From assembly GCA_035626155.1 (NCBI GenBank), contig DASPOF010000054.1, positions 1-33,459 of the forward strand: DNA of 33,459 nucleotides. The letters are read 5' to 3'. The notes under the pieces are model-generated. The model ran no database searches, was not told the origin of the DNA, and was given only the letters and a program-made list of their open reading frames with translations. This document shows, piece by piece, positions 14,525 through 22,534 of this stretch (the first letter of the stretch is position 1; every line of letters begins with the position of its first letter). The DNA is from DASPOF01 sp035626155. GTDB lineage: Bacteria > Desulfobacterota > Binatia > Binatales > Binataceae. Made by a program: the position numbers and the translations under genes.

Positions 14525-15598
14525 TCAGCGTTCCTGTTGCGGGACGAGGATAGCCCGCCGGGTCAGCTTGCGTGCATGCGCGTCGGCGAAGACCTGGTTG
14601 ATGTCAGCGAGCGGGTAGCGCTCCACGAACGGCGCCACCTTGATGCGGCCATCGAGTACCAGATCGAGCGCCGCGGGGTACAGCTCGGGTGGACAGCCCC
14701 AATTGCCGAGCGCGCGCGCGTGGAAGGCCATCAGGTTCGAGAGCCGCACCTCGACCTTCTCGAGCGTGAAGCCGACCACCGCGAGCGTGGCGCCGTGCAC
14801 GAGCAGGCTCCACGCCGTGGTCTGCCCGGCTGCCGTTCCCGAGCACTCGAAGATCACCCACTCGCGCGTGCGCAGTCCATTCTGCCTGGCGAAGGCGGCG
14901 ACCTCGGCCTTCAGAGCCCTGCTGTCGAACTGCTGCGCGTTCAGCACACGGCCGACGCCATAAGGCGCAAGCGCGTCGAGCCTCGCCTGGTCCACGTCCA
15001 CGGCCTCAACTTTCGCACCCAAGGCGGCGGCGATCTGCGCGGCGTACGAGCCCACGCCGCCTACGCCGATGATGATCGCGAGGTCGCCCGGCCCGATGCC
15101 GGCCTGCACCGCTGCCTGGTACGGCGTCGTAACCGCATCGGCTACGACCGCGATATCAGCAAGGGTAAGGCCCCCGGATGCGAGGCGGCCTTCGTCGACC
15201 GGGCATAGGGCGTGGGCGGGAACGGTGATGTGAGTGGCGAAGCCGCCATGCATATCGTTGCCCGGCATCTTCTGGTTCGGGCAGATGGTCGCCTTGCCAC
15301 GCCGGCACTGATCGCACTTACCGCAAGGGATAACTGCGGGGATCAGGACCGCGCGCTTAAGCCAGTGCTCCGCGCCGGGACCGGCCTGCACGACGCGGCC
15401 GCTCACCTCGTGGCCGAGTGCAAGGGGCGGCGGCTGGTTGGTGCGGACGCCGTCGTAGAAATAACCGAGGTCAGTGTGGCAAACGCCGCAGCCGGCCACT
15501 TCGACGAGCACGGATCCTTGCGCAGGCGCGTCGAGGGCCATCGGCTCGCGCTCCATCGGCGCGCCCGCCATTTTCATGACCCACCGGTGTGGCATCAT
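14525..15598 (-). CDS. had: 6-hydroxycyclohex-1-ene-1-carbonyl-CoA dehydrogenase
   Basis: A 357-residue zinc-containing MDR dehydrogenase that oxidises the product of Dch to the 6-oxo compound with NAD+. The N-terminus MMPHRWVMKMAGAPMERE matches the Had/BzdX/BamQ family. It has GCGVCHTDLGYFYDGVRTN (catalytic zinc), LGHEVSGRVV, the structural-zinc lobe CGKCDQCRRGKATIC, and a Rossmann loop GVGGVGSYAAQ followed by an acidic VDVDQAR (NAD preference). GGGAG lies 5 bases before the tandem ATGATG start. It is the first gene of had-oah-dch, 122 bases downstream of the molybdopterin oxidoreductase stop, so the four may share a transcript, although a separate promoter in the gap is possible. Confidence 0.94.
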   Translation of the reverse strand: MMPHRWVMKMAGAPMEREPMALDAPAQGSVLVEVAGCGVCHTDLGYFYDGVRTNQPPPLALGHEVSGRVVQAGPGAEHWLKRAVLIPAVIPCGKCDQCRRGKATICPNQKMPGNDMHGGFATHITVPAHALCPVDEGRLASGGLTLADIAVVADAVTTPYQAAVQAGIGPGDLAIIIGVGGVGSYAAQIAAALGAKVEAVDVDQARLDALAPYGVGRVLNAQQFDSRALKAEVAAFARQNGLRTREWVIFECSGTAAGQTTAWSLLVHGATLAVVGFTLEKVEVRLSNLMAFHARALGNWGCPPELYPAALDLVLDGRIKVAPFVERYPLADINQVFADAHARKLTRRAILVPQQER

Positions 15599-15720
15599 CG
15601 TAACTCCCTCGGCGCTCCAGGCCGTTCCGACGAACTGGCCCGAATCGGCCCTGGGGCGGATGGCAATTGACGCTGGTTCTGCGCGGTACGCGCTTGCCGG
15701 CCACCGCTGCCTGCCGCTCG

Positions 15721-18543
15721 TTATCCAAAGCCCTCAGCCCGTTCGAACTCGACGTTGGTCTGCCGGTCTGATTGCGACGGCGCCCAATTCCAGAGCGTGT
15801 ACTGGAAGTGGCGGTAGCCGCCCGCGAAGTGCAGCCCCTTGGGCGGGCCCGGCTCCAGTCCGTCGTGCGGCATCCAGTTGAGGTACTGATACGGCTCCCA
15901 CGCGTGGTAGATCACGAGCTGATCCGGCCGCGTACACGGGCTCAACTTCGCGCGCACGATGAATGAGCCGTAATCGTTGAAGACGCGGATGTAGTCGTTG
16001 TCGGCGATGCCCTTGGCTCTGGCGGCGCCGTCATTGATGAAGGCGAACGGCTCTCCGCGATGAAGCTTGAGCATCTCTTCGGACACGACCCAGTTGGAAT
16101 GGATGCTCCAGCGCAGATGGCCGCCGGTCAGGCGCCGCGGCTGCGAGCCGCCGATATCGGGCGGCTGCTTGTAGCGCACCAGATGCTCGTCGGCTTCGAC
16201 GAACCACGGATGGTCGATATAGAACTGGATGCGGCGGGTGGTGGTTGAATACGGCACCTTCTGCTCGACCTGATCCCGGAATGGCGCGTGAATCTGCCCG
16301 GGAATCATGTCGGCGTTCTGCACCACGCTCGCATGCCAGGTGGGCCGGCCGCTCAGCCACGCGAACCCGTTCTTGCGCAGGTTGGCGAGATTCAGTTCTT
16401 CGCCGTCCACGCTCGTGAACCATCCCATCTGCCCGAGCGCGCGATAAGTGTCATCCACCAGCCGCTCTTCGTCCTCGTTGGTATTGTCGTAGCGGCCTCC
16501 GTACGTGGAGCGCCACGCGAGCTCGCCCACCAGGATTTCGCGGCCTCCTGATTGGTAGCGCTCGACTCCGCGCTTGCGGAACTCAGCCTGTACCTGCCGC
16601 ATCAACCCGAGCGTCATCTGGCGATCGCTCTTCGACTCGCCAAGCATTGGCACGCTCTGGTCCGTAAACGTGGTCAGCCGGCAGTTCGGACACGACAGGC
16701 GCATGTCGGCGTATTCATAAAAGGAGGCCGCGGGCAGCACGTAGTCGGCGTACAGTCCACTCGTGCTCCAGCGCGAGTCGGCGACCACCGCCAGCTCGAG
16801 CTTCGACCACAGGTTCTTGAGATACGTGTTCATGCCGCCGCGATGGCGCCGAAGCGGATTGCCCCCCGACACAAGGAGCGCCTTGGGCGGCGTGCCGGGG
16901 GCCGGACGCTCAAACCCCTCCCACCATCCATTCTTCACCGCTTGGTCGGCATACTCGCTGATCTTGCGCGGCGCGTTGGGATCGTTGAGGTATTTGTCCC
17001 AAACCTCGCGGTAGCCAGCGTGATACAGCCACAAGAACACCGGCGGTGCGGCCGTGCCGTTTGAGCGCAGGCCCTCGCGCATCATGCCGAGCGCCGCTTC
17101 CGCGGGCGGCATGGTGGGATCCATCTTGAAGTGCGTGCGATAGTTCTCCTGCAGCATCTGCGACAGGTTCATCGCCGTCACCATCGGATCCGCCGCCTCC
17201 ATGAGCTGCTGCGGCATCGCTCCCACGAACGCCGAACTCGCGATTGCTTCCGCGCCGGCGGACCATCCGAAAATACCCGTGCCGGGTTTGCCGAGGCTCC
17301 CGGTCAAGGCGAGGATGTAGCAGTGGGCGCGTTCAAGCAGGTCGCCGTGATAGAGCTTGCCCGCGTTGGCGATCGACGCGAAGAAGACGCGGCGCGGCGG
17401 CTTGACCAGTTCGGCCAGCCGTTCGATCTGCTCCGGATGAACCCCTGAAAGTTCGCGCACCTTTTCCGGCGTGTATTCCGCCACGCGGCGCTTGAGCAGT
17501 GAGAACACGGTGCGCGCCACCACCTGCGCGCCGCCCTTGAGCGTCACGGTGGGCTCGGCCTCGAGCGCGTAATCGCACGCGGGCGCGAGAGTGCCCTTGG
17601 GCAGCGCGACGAGCTTGCCGGTTGCGGCGTCCACAGCGAAGAATTGTTCCGCGTCGCCACCGTCGCGCAGATCGGACTCGCGCAGGAAGGCGCCGTTGTC
17701 GGAGCGCACGAGAATTGGCGCGTCGGTCTGCTCCTTCACGAAATCAGCATCAATCCATCCGCGCTCGATCAGGACATTCGCTACGCCGAGCCACAGCGCG
17801 GGATCCGCCGACCAATTGATCGGCAGCCACAGGTCGGCGAACTGCGCGCTGGGATTCTTGTCGGGCAGGATCGCCACGACTTTGGCCCCGCGATAGCGCG
17901 CCTCGAGCAGCCAGTGAATCTCGCTGATCACCGAGTAAATCGGGTTGCCCTGAGTGATAATCAGCGTGTCGGCAACGAAATAATTCTCCACGCCCGGACT
18001 GTGCTGCGACTGGCCGAAGGTCAGCCATTGGCCCGGGGCGAAATCGCCGATGAGGAAATTAACGTCGAGGCCGACGCCGCCGAGACGCCCGACCAGGCCC
18101 GGGATCGAACCTTCGCCGCCGCCGCGCAGGATTCCGGAGCCGTTGGTGCCGCCGTCGCCTACGATCGATTGCGGACCGTGGCGCACGATGATGTCGGCGA
18201 GCTTGGCGGCGATTTCCTCCCACGCCTGCTCCCAGGTGATTCGCTCCCACTTGCCGCTGCCGCGCTCCCCCGCCCGCTTCATCGGGTAGAGCACGCGGTC
18301 GGCGCCGTACATCGAGTGCGAATGCTGGTAGCCCTTCTGGCATCCGCGCGGATTGGAGTCGGGGAGGCGAAATTCAGGATCGTCGAAACCGGGAAGGGTG
18401 CAGGAGATCTCTTCGCGTATGACCCTGCCCTGGCGCACGTAGACGCGATAGGGGCAACTGCCGGGCAGGCAATTGACCCGATGCGTGCCCCAACGCCACG
18501 AATCCCACTGCCAGTAATTGTCGCCGCTTGCCGGTTTCGCCAT
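15721..18543 (-). CDS. Orphan molybdopterin oxidoreductase, type II DMSO-reductase-like alpha subunit
   Basis: A 940-residue molybdopterin-guanine-dinucleotide enzyme resembling the alpha subunits of ethylbenzene and steroid C25 dehydrogenases. An N-terminal Fe-S site uses His21, Cys25, Cys30 and Cys68 (GTHRVNCLPGSC ... NPRGCQKG). MGD-binding blocks include LIITQGNPIYSVISEIHWLL, EARYRGAKVVAILPDKNPSA, LLVSGGNPLRRHRGG and a C-terminal YHAWEPYQYL. Glu208 sits where NarG-like enzymes have the Mo-ligating Asp. There is no twin-arginine signal, and no beta (4 x Fe-S) or gamma (heme b) subunit is nearby, so a cytoplasmic enzyme with unlinked or different electron partners is suggested. ATG 18543 is chosen over the open frame to 18687, because the conserved promoter element lies in that extension; AAGG is about 6 bases upstream. 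Substrate unknown: water-dependent hydroxylation of an aromatic side chain, or hydratase-like chemistry, are both possible. Confidence 0.87.
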   Translation of the reverse strand: MAKPASGDNYWQWDSWRWGTHRVNCLPGSCPYRVYVRQGRVIREEISCTLPGFDDPEFRLPDSNPRGCQKGYQHSHSMYGADRVLYPMKRAGERGSGKWERITWEQAWEEIAAKLADIIVRHGPQSIVGDGGTNGSGILRGGGEGSIPGLVGRLGGVGLDVNFLIGDFAPGQWLTFGQSQHSPGVENYFVADTLIITQGNPIYSVISEIHWLLEARYRGAKVVAILPDKNPSAQFADLWLPINWSADPALWLGVANVLIERGWIDADFVKEQTDAPILVRSDNGAFLRESDLRDGGDAEQFFAVDAATGKLVALPKGTLAPACDYALEAEPTVTLKGGAQVVARTVFSLLKRRVAEYTPEKVRELSGVHPEQIERLAELVKPPRRVFFASIANAGKLYHGDLLERAHCYILALTGSLGKPGTGIFGWSAGAEAIASSAFVGAMPQQLMEAADPMVTAMNLSQMLQENYRTHFKMDPTMPPAEAALGMMREGLRSNGTAAPPVFLWLYHAGYREVWDKYLNDPNAPRKISEYADQAVKNGWWEGFERPAPGTPPKALLVSGGNPLRRHRGGMNTYLKNLWSKLELAVVADSRWSTSGLYADYVLPAASFYEYADMRLSCPNCRLTTFTDQSVPMLGESKSDRQMTLGLMRQVQAEFRKRGVERYQSGGREILVGELAWRSTYGGRYDNTNEDEERLVDDTYRALGQMGWFTSVDGEELNLANLRKNGFAWLSGRPTWHASVVQNADMIPGQIHAPFRDQVEQKVPYSTTTRRIQFYIDHPWFVEADEHLVRYKQPPDIGGSQPRRLTGGHLRWSIHSNWVVSEEMLKLHRGEPFAFINDGAARAKGIADNDYIRVFNDYGSFIVRAKLSPCTRPDQLVIYHAWEPYQYLNWMPHDGLEPGPPKGLHFAGGYRHFQYTLWNWAPSQSDRQTNVEFERAEGFG

Positions 18544-18564
18544 CTCAGCCTTATCGCGCGCGGC

Positions 18565-18594
18565 GATATTTCTGTCCAATGGTATTTTTGGATA
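18565..18594 (-). promoter_or_regulatory. Conserved 30-bp upstream element, copy 2 (ahead of molybdopterin gene)
   Basis: The minus strand matches 1881-1910 at 26 of 30 bases, with core ATTGGACAGA and terminal ATATC. Here TGGACA followed 17 bases later by GATAAG makes a plausible sigma-70 promoter. It would start transcription at or within a base or so of the ATG at 18543, i.e. leaderless or nearly so. Whether the shared sequence is a promoter or a regulator site cannot be settled by eye. Confidence 0.6.
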
Positions 18595-18780
18595 GCGCCA
18601 TTCTTTTCGGTTATAGCAGGCTGGCGCGGAGAGGATCGCGCTCAAATCGAGCGGATTGCGCCTGAGCGCGCCCTCCCCGGCCGGCAAGGCTCAACCGGAT
18701 CAAGGAACGCGGCGCGCGTCGAATGTTGATTCGGCGCCCAGCAGGCTGGTGATAAATCACAGCCTGCTCCCCCTCTCTTA

Positions 18781-18806
18781 TCTCCCCCGGAAGAGACCGG
18801 GGGAGA
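18781..18806. repeat. Perfect GC-rich hairpin (10-bp stem)
   Basis: TCTCCCCCGG, loop AAGAGA, CCGGGGGAGA. It lies in the 348-base spacer between the second thiolase stop and the molybdopterin gene. No T-run follows on the minus strand, so an intrinsic terminator is not proven; it also resembles dispersed palindromic units seen in many GC-rich genomes. Confidence 0.6.
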
Positions 18807-18833
18807 AGGTGGAGGAAGGCAGCCATCTTACAT

Positions 18834-18892
18834 GCAGGATGTTGAGGCCGCGGCGCAGCCGAAATGGAATCACGCTTTCCTCAACATCCTGC
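18834..18892. repeat. 14-bp perfect inverted repeat flanking a 31-base loop, touching a stop codon
   Basis: GCAGGATGTTGAGG (18834-18847) and its exact complement CCTCAACATCCTGC (18879-18892) enclose 31 bases. The right arm ends on the last base of the thiolase TAG on the minus strand. It could be a transcript-end stabilising or Rho-blocking structure, or a remnant of a miniature mobile element. No target-site duplication is obvious. Confidence 0.65.
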
Positions 18893-20088
18893 TAGCTCAG
18901 TTGTGCGCGACGATACATCGTCACCACGGCTGCGCCGCCCAATCCCAGATTGTGCTGCAAGGCGACCTTGGCGTCTTTGACCTGTCGCTTGTTCGACATA
19001 CCGCGCAACTGCCAATTGAGTTCCGTGCATTGCGCGAGGCCGGTGGCGCCGAGCGGATGTCCCTTGGAAATCAGCCCGCCGGAAGGATTCACCACCACCT
19101 TGCCGCCGTATGTGTTCGCGCCCGAATCGACGAACTCTCCGCCCTTGCCTTCGGGACACAAACCGAGCGCTTCGTAGGTAATGAGTTCGTTGCACGAGAA
19201 ACAATCGTGCAGCTCGACGACCTGTACGTTTTCGGGACCCAGCCCGCTCTGCTCGTACACTTTCCGCGCTGCCTTTTTCGACATGTCGTAGCCGACCATC
19301 TTGATGCAGCTACGCTCGGAAAATGTGCTGGGAAGGTCGGTCGCCATCGCCATCCCGAGAATCTCGACGGCGCGATCTTCGAGCTTGTGTTTCTTGACGA
19401 AATCGGCGCTGGCGAGAATCGCCGATGCGGAGCCGTCGGAAGTCGGGCAGCACTGAAGCTTGGTCAAAGGCTCGTAGACCATCGGCGCGGCGAGGATTCC
19501 TTCGAGCGAATACTCATCCTGGAATTGCGAATACGGATTGTTGACCGAATGCTTGTGATTCTTCCATCCAATTTTCGCGAACTGAATCGCGGTGGTCCCG
19601 TAGCGCTCCATGTGCTCGCGGCCGGCGTTGCCGAACATCTGCGCCGCCGGAGGCGCGGGTGCGAAATTGCGCAACTCGACCATCAACTCAATGTGATGAT
19701 CCATCGGATTGATGCGATCGGTGAACTTTGCGCCGAGCGAGCCTTTCTCCATCTTCTCGAATCCGAGCGCCATCACGCAGTCCGCCATCCCGCCCTCGAC
19801 GAACTGCTTCGCCATGAACAGAGCAGTCGAGCCCGTCGAGCAGTTGTTGTTCACGTTGTAAATCGGAATTCCGGTCATCCCCAGACCGTAGAGCGCGCGC
19901 TCGCCGCAGGTAGATTCCCCGTAGCAGTAGCCTACTACCGCCTGCTCGACGGCATCGTACGCAATGGCGGCGTCCTGAAGGGCCTTGGAGCCGGCTTCTT
20001 TCGCCATATCCGGATAGTCCCACGCGCGAGAACCTGGTTTTTCGAACTTGGTCATGCCGACGCCAACCACGTATACCTTGCGTCCCAT
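18892..20088 (-). CDS. SCP-x type thiolase
   Basis: A 398-residue thiolase, paralogous to but clearly different from the one at 2078. It carries KVYVVGVGMTKFEKPGSR, the nucleophile motif NVNNNCSTGSTALF (Cys about residue 88), VELHDCFSCNELITYEALGLC typical of SCP-x thiolases, the His motif NPSGGLISKGHPLGATG, and the terminal HNLGLGGAAVVTMYRR. It would cleave branched or bulky 3-oxoacyl-CoA, including steroid-like or aryl substrates in some relatives; a lipid-transfer role is the traditional but unhelpful annotation. AGGAGA lies just upstream of ATG 20088. It is a single gene with its own 544-base upstream region that contains operator-like palindromes. No DUF35 partner is beside it. Confidence 0.92.
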   Translation of the reverse strand: MGRKVYVVGVGMTKFEKPGSRAWDYPDMAKEAGSKALQDAAIAYDAVEQAVVGYCYGESTCGERALYGLGMTGIPIYNVNNNCSTGSTALFMAKQFVEGGMADCVMALGFEKMEKGSLGAKFTDRINPMDHHIELMVELRNFAPAPPAAQMFGNAGREHMERYGTTAIQFAKIGWKNHKHSVNNPYSQFQDEYSLEGILAAPMVYEPLTKLQCCPTSDGSASAILASADFVKKHKLEDRAVEILGMAMATDLPSTFSERSCIKMVGYDMSKKAARKVYEQSGLGPENVQVVELHDCFSCNELITYEALGLCPEGKGGEFVDSGANTYGGKVVVNPSGGLISKGHPLGATGLAQCTELNWQLRGMSNKRQVKDAKVALQHNLGLGGAAVVTMYRRAQLS

Positions 20089-20244
20089 CGATGTTTCTCC
20101 TGTCGTTCAGGTCCTTTTGACCGGAATTTCCATTTTGGATGCTGCGGCAGCATCGCATTAGCACCCGGCAGGCGGCAAGCGCAAAATGCCGGCGGGGTTT
20201 CGGGTCGAAGGAGGCCCGCCTTGGGTCCGGCTCGGCCTTCCCGT

Positions 20245-20270
20245 AACGCCAGCACGGCGAAGCTGGCGTT
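20245..20270. repeat. Perfect 9-bp hairpin
   Basis: AACGCCAGC, loop ACGGCGAA, GCTGGCGTT. It lies 157 bases upstream of the second thiolase start, within its presumed leader if transcription begins near 20440. Without a T-run it is not a classical terminator; a leader RNA structure or repeat unit is possible. Confidence 0.55.
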
Positions 20271-20433
20271 CTTGAGCGGCCTTTGCGCACACTGGTCCCT
20301 CCATCCTCCGCTCTCGCCATCACAAAATCCTGCCACGCTCAACAAATTGCCTGCGCTTCACCCACCGCCGATCCGCCCGCGGATCACCCCGATCGCATCG
20401 AAACCCGCGTCCAACAGGGCGTTTCGCGCATTT

Positions 20434-20456
20434 TACCAAGTTGGTATTCTACTTGG
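20434..20456. promoter_or_regulatory. Overlapping operator-like palindromes upstream of thiolase
   Basis: TACCAA-G-TTGGTA (20434-20446) is a perfect 13-bp palindrome. Its CCAAGT also pairs with ACTTGG at 20451-20456 across a 9-base spacer. On the minus strand TAGAAT inside this region is a good -10 match, so a bound protein would block thiolase transcription. TetR/GntR-type lipid regulators bind sites of this kind; the protein is not identifiable here. The CCA..TTGG core loosely resembles that in the 30-bp element. Confidence 0.4.
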
Positions 20457-20632
20457 AAAAGGGAAGTCCGGGTCCAGATGACAAACGCGGAAAAATTCCG
20501 GGTGATTATTCACCGCTGATTCATGTTGCCTGTTAGAAATAGCTGTGGTTCTCGAAACGAAGCGGCCGTGCGACATCGAGCGAAGCAGCGGCATCCGGCC
20601 CAGGTAATAGCGCAGTCGAGGAACGAGCCTGC

Positions 20633-22534
20633 GTGAAGCGCGAGATGCCAGCACGCCGCTCCCGGTACGCATGCCGGTTACGCCGCGAGTCAATCGCGAG
20701 CTGGACGATAGGACTCGCGATCCTCATCGTGGCCGTCGCCGGATGCGCGACCCCCGTCGGCGTCACGCGCGTCGATGAGCAAACGGCCCATCGCGAACTC
20801 AACGCAAATATCCTCTCCGCCGGCCGTCCGAGCGAGTATTCGCGTCAAATCCTGGAGCGGATGGCGCTCGGCCAGCGCTTCCACGACGATCCGCCGCAAG
20901 TGATCGGCGAATTGAATTCGGGACTCGGCAAGGCCGATGAGCGCGATCGGCTGTTTGCATTATCCGAGCTTTCGTTTGCATACGCCGATGAATCGAAGAA
21001 TCAACCGTACTACCTCGCGTCCGCAGCTTACGCCTACTCTTTCCTGTTTCCGGCAAATGCGGCTGATGCGCCCGGACCGTACGATCCGCGGCTTCGGCTC
21101 GCGGTCGATCTTTATAATCGCGGCATCGCGCTGGGGCTTTCGACCGAGGGCGGAAGCGAGGTCGACCTAAGCCCGCGGCAATTCAATCTGCCATTCGGTT
21201 CGCTGGATCTCGCCGCCGATCCGGCCGGATTCACGTACGCCGGATATCGTTTGACGAAATTCGTTTCGCTCGCCGACCTCAAGGTGCGGGGACTGCGCAA
21301 CGTTTACCGTCGAGCGGGCATCGGCGCGGCCCTTTCGGCGCAAGTCGAACCGTCGCCCGGCAACCCGGCGAGCCGCTGGATAGCACCTACGGCAAAAGTT
21401 CCGATAACCGCATTCGTGCGATTCGACGATCCGCGCCGCGCCATGAGTGACGGTCACCTGCGCGGCATCGTCCAGCTCTACGACGAGGACCGGACGCCGG
21501 CGCTCAGGATTGGGACGTACACCGTACCGCTGGAATCGGATCCGAGCGCGGCACTGGCCTACCGGCTGGAGGGCGCACCGGTTTGGGATTTCGAGATTGC
21601 CGGCTTTCGACGCGGGGACTTTGCGCTTCCCGGCAGCAGCAGCGGCGACATCAGCGGCCTCTACATGTTGCATCCGTACTATCCCAATATGATTCCGGTG
21701 GTGCTGGTTCACGGGACAGCGTCGAGTCCCGCCCGCTGGGCCGAGATGGCCAACGAGTTGATTGGCGATTCTGCGATCGCGTCGCGCTATCAGATCTGGT
21801 CATTCATCTACAACAGCGGCAACCCCATAGCGTTGTCTGCGATGCGCTTGCGGGAGTCGCTTCAGGCGGTGCGCAGGGATGTGGATCCTGAAGGAAAAGA
21901 TCCTCAGCTTGACCAGATGGTCGTGATTGGACACAGCCAGGGAGGGCTGCTCGCCAAAATGACTATTGTCGACAGCGGCAACGCGTTCTGGAACAACATC
22001 AGCACAGTTCCGTTCGATCAGGCGCAACTCGACAAGGACACGCGCGATCAACTCTCTAGCGCGCTGTTCGTCAAACCGCTGCCGTTCGTCAAGCGCGTCA
22101 TCTTCATTGCGACACCTCATCGCGGCAGCTTCCTGGCGAGCAACCCGCTTGCCAGGTTCATTAACAAGTTCATCAATCTCCCGGGCGGCCTTACGAAAGC
22201 TGCGATTCAGATCGCGAAGCTTCGCGAGCCCGGCATGTTGGGAACCCCATTTACGATCCCGACCGCGCTGGACAACATGAACGCCTCTAATCCATTTCTC
22301 AAATCGCTTGCCGCGCTGCCGATTGCGCCCGGCGTTCACGTCCATTCGATTATTCCGGTGAAAGGGTCCGGGCCGGCCGAGGAAGGCGATGACGGAGTCG
22401 TCGATTACAAGAGCGCCCACATTGACGGAGCCGAGTCCGAGCTGGTCGTGCGCTCCGGGCACTCGGCTCAGGCCACACCCGAGACGATCGAAGAGGTCCG
22501 CCGCATCCTGTACTTGCACGCGGGGATCCGATGA
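20633..22534 (+). CDS. Lipoprotein alpha/beta hydrolase (lipase/esterase-like)
   Basis: About 633 residues. A basic N-terminus and hydrophobic helix end in a good lipobox, VAVAGC, with Cys38 as the lipidation site, so the protein should be exported and anchored to a membrane. The first 350 or so residues have no family I recognise. The catalytic domain then begins: VVLVHGTASSPARWAEM (His360-Gly361, oxyanion region), the nucleophile elbow VVIGHSQGGLLAK (Ser435), FIATPHRGS, and a C-terminal GDDGVVDYKSAH ... SGHSAQ (His about 610) supplying acid and base. The role is probably hydrolysis of lipids or esters at the envelope. The start is GTG 20633 with GAGG about 11 bases upstream; ATG 20645 is an alternative. 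Its last four bases overlap the start of the next gene (ATGA), so the two are coupled. Confidence 0.85.
   Translation: MKREMPARRSRYACRLRRESIASWTIGLAILIVAVAGCATPVGVTRVDEQTAHRELNANILSAGRPSEYSRQILERMALGQRFHDDPPQVIGELNSGLGKADERDRLFALSELSFAYADESKNQPYYLASAAYAYSFLFPANAADAPGPYDPRLRLAVDLYNRGIALGLSTEGGSEVDLSPRQFNLPFGSLDLAADPAGFTYAGYRLTKFVSLADLKVRGLRNVYRRAGIGAALSAQVEPSPGNPASRWIAPTAKVPITAFVRFDDPRRAMSDGHLRGIVQLYDEDRTPALRIGTYTVPLESDPSAALAYRLEGAPVWDFEIAGFRRGDFALPGSSSGDISGLYMLHPYYPNMIPVVLVHGTASSPARWAEMANELIGDSAIASRYQIWSFIYNSGNPIALSAMRLRESLQAVRRDVDPEGKDPQLDQMVVIGHSQGGLLAKMTIVDSGNAFWNNISTVPFDQAQLDKDTRDQLSSALFVKPLPFVKRVIFIATPHRGSFLASNPLARFINKFINLPGGLTKAAIQIAKLREPGMLGTPFTIPTALDNMNASNPFLKSLAALPIAPGVHVHSIIPVKGSGPAEEGDDGVVDYKSAHIDGAESELVVRSGHSAQATPETIEEVRRILYLHAGIR

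Larger units (their letters stand above)
20089..20632. other. Divergent intergenic region between thiolase and lipoprotein hydrolase
   Basis: These 544 bases hold the promoters of two divergent genes. I see a 9-bp perfect hairpin (20245-20270) and a cluster of operator-like dyads (20434-20456), each listed separately. The short ORFs crossing the region have no family-like sequence. Confidence 0.5.

Noticed and set aside
18544..18687. 48-codon N-terminal extension of the molybdopterin oxidoreductase
   Set aside because: It contains the conserved promoter element and no signal peptide or family sequence; homologous sequence begins after ATG 18543.
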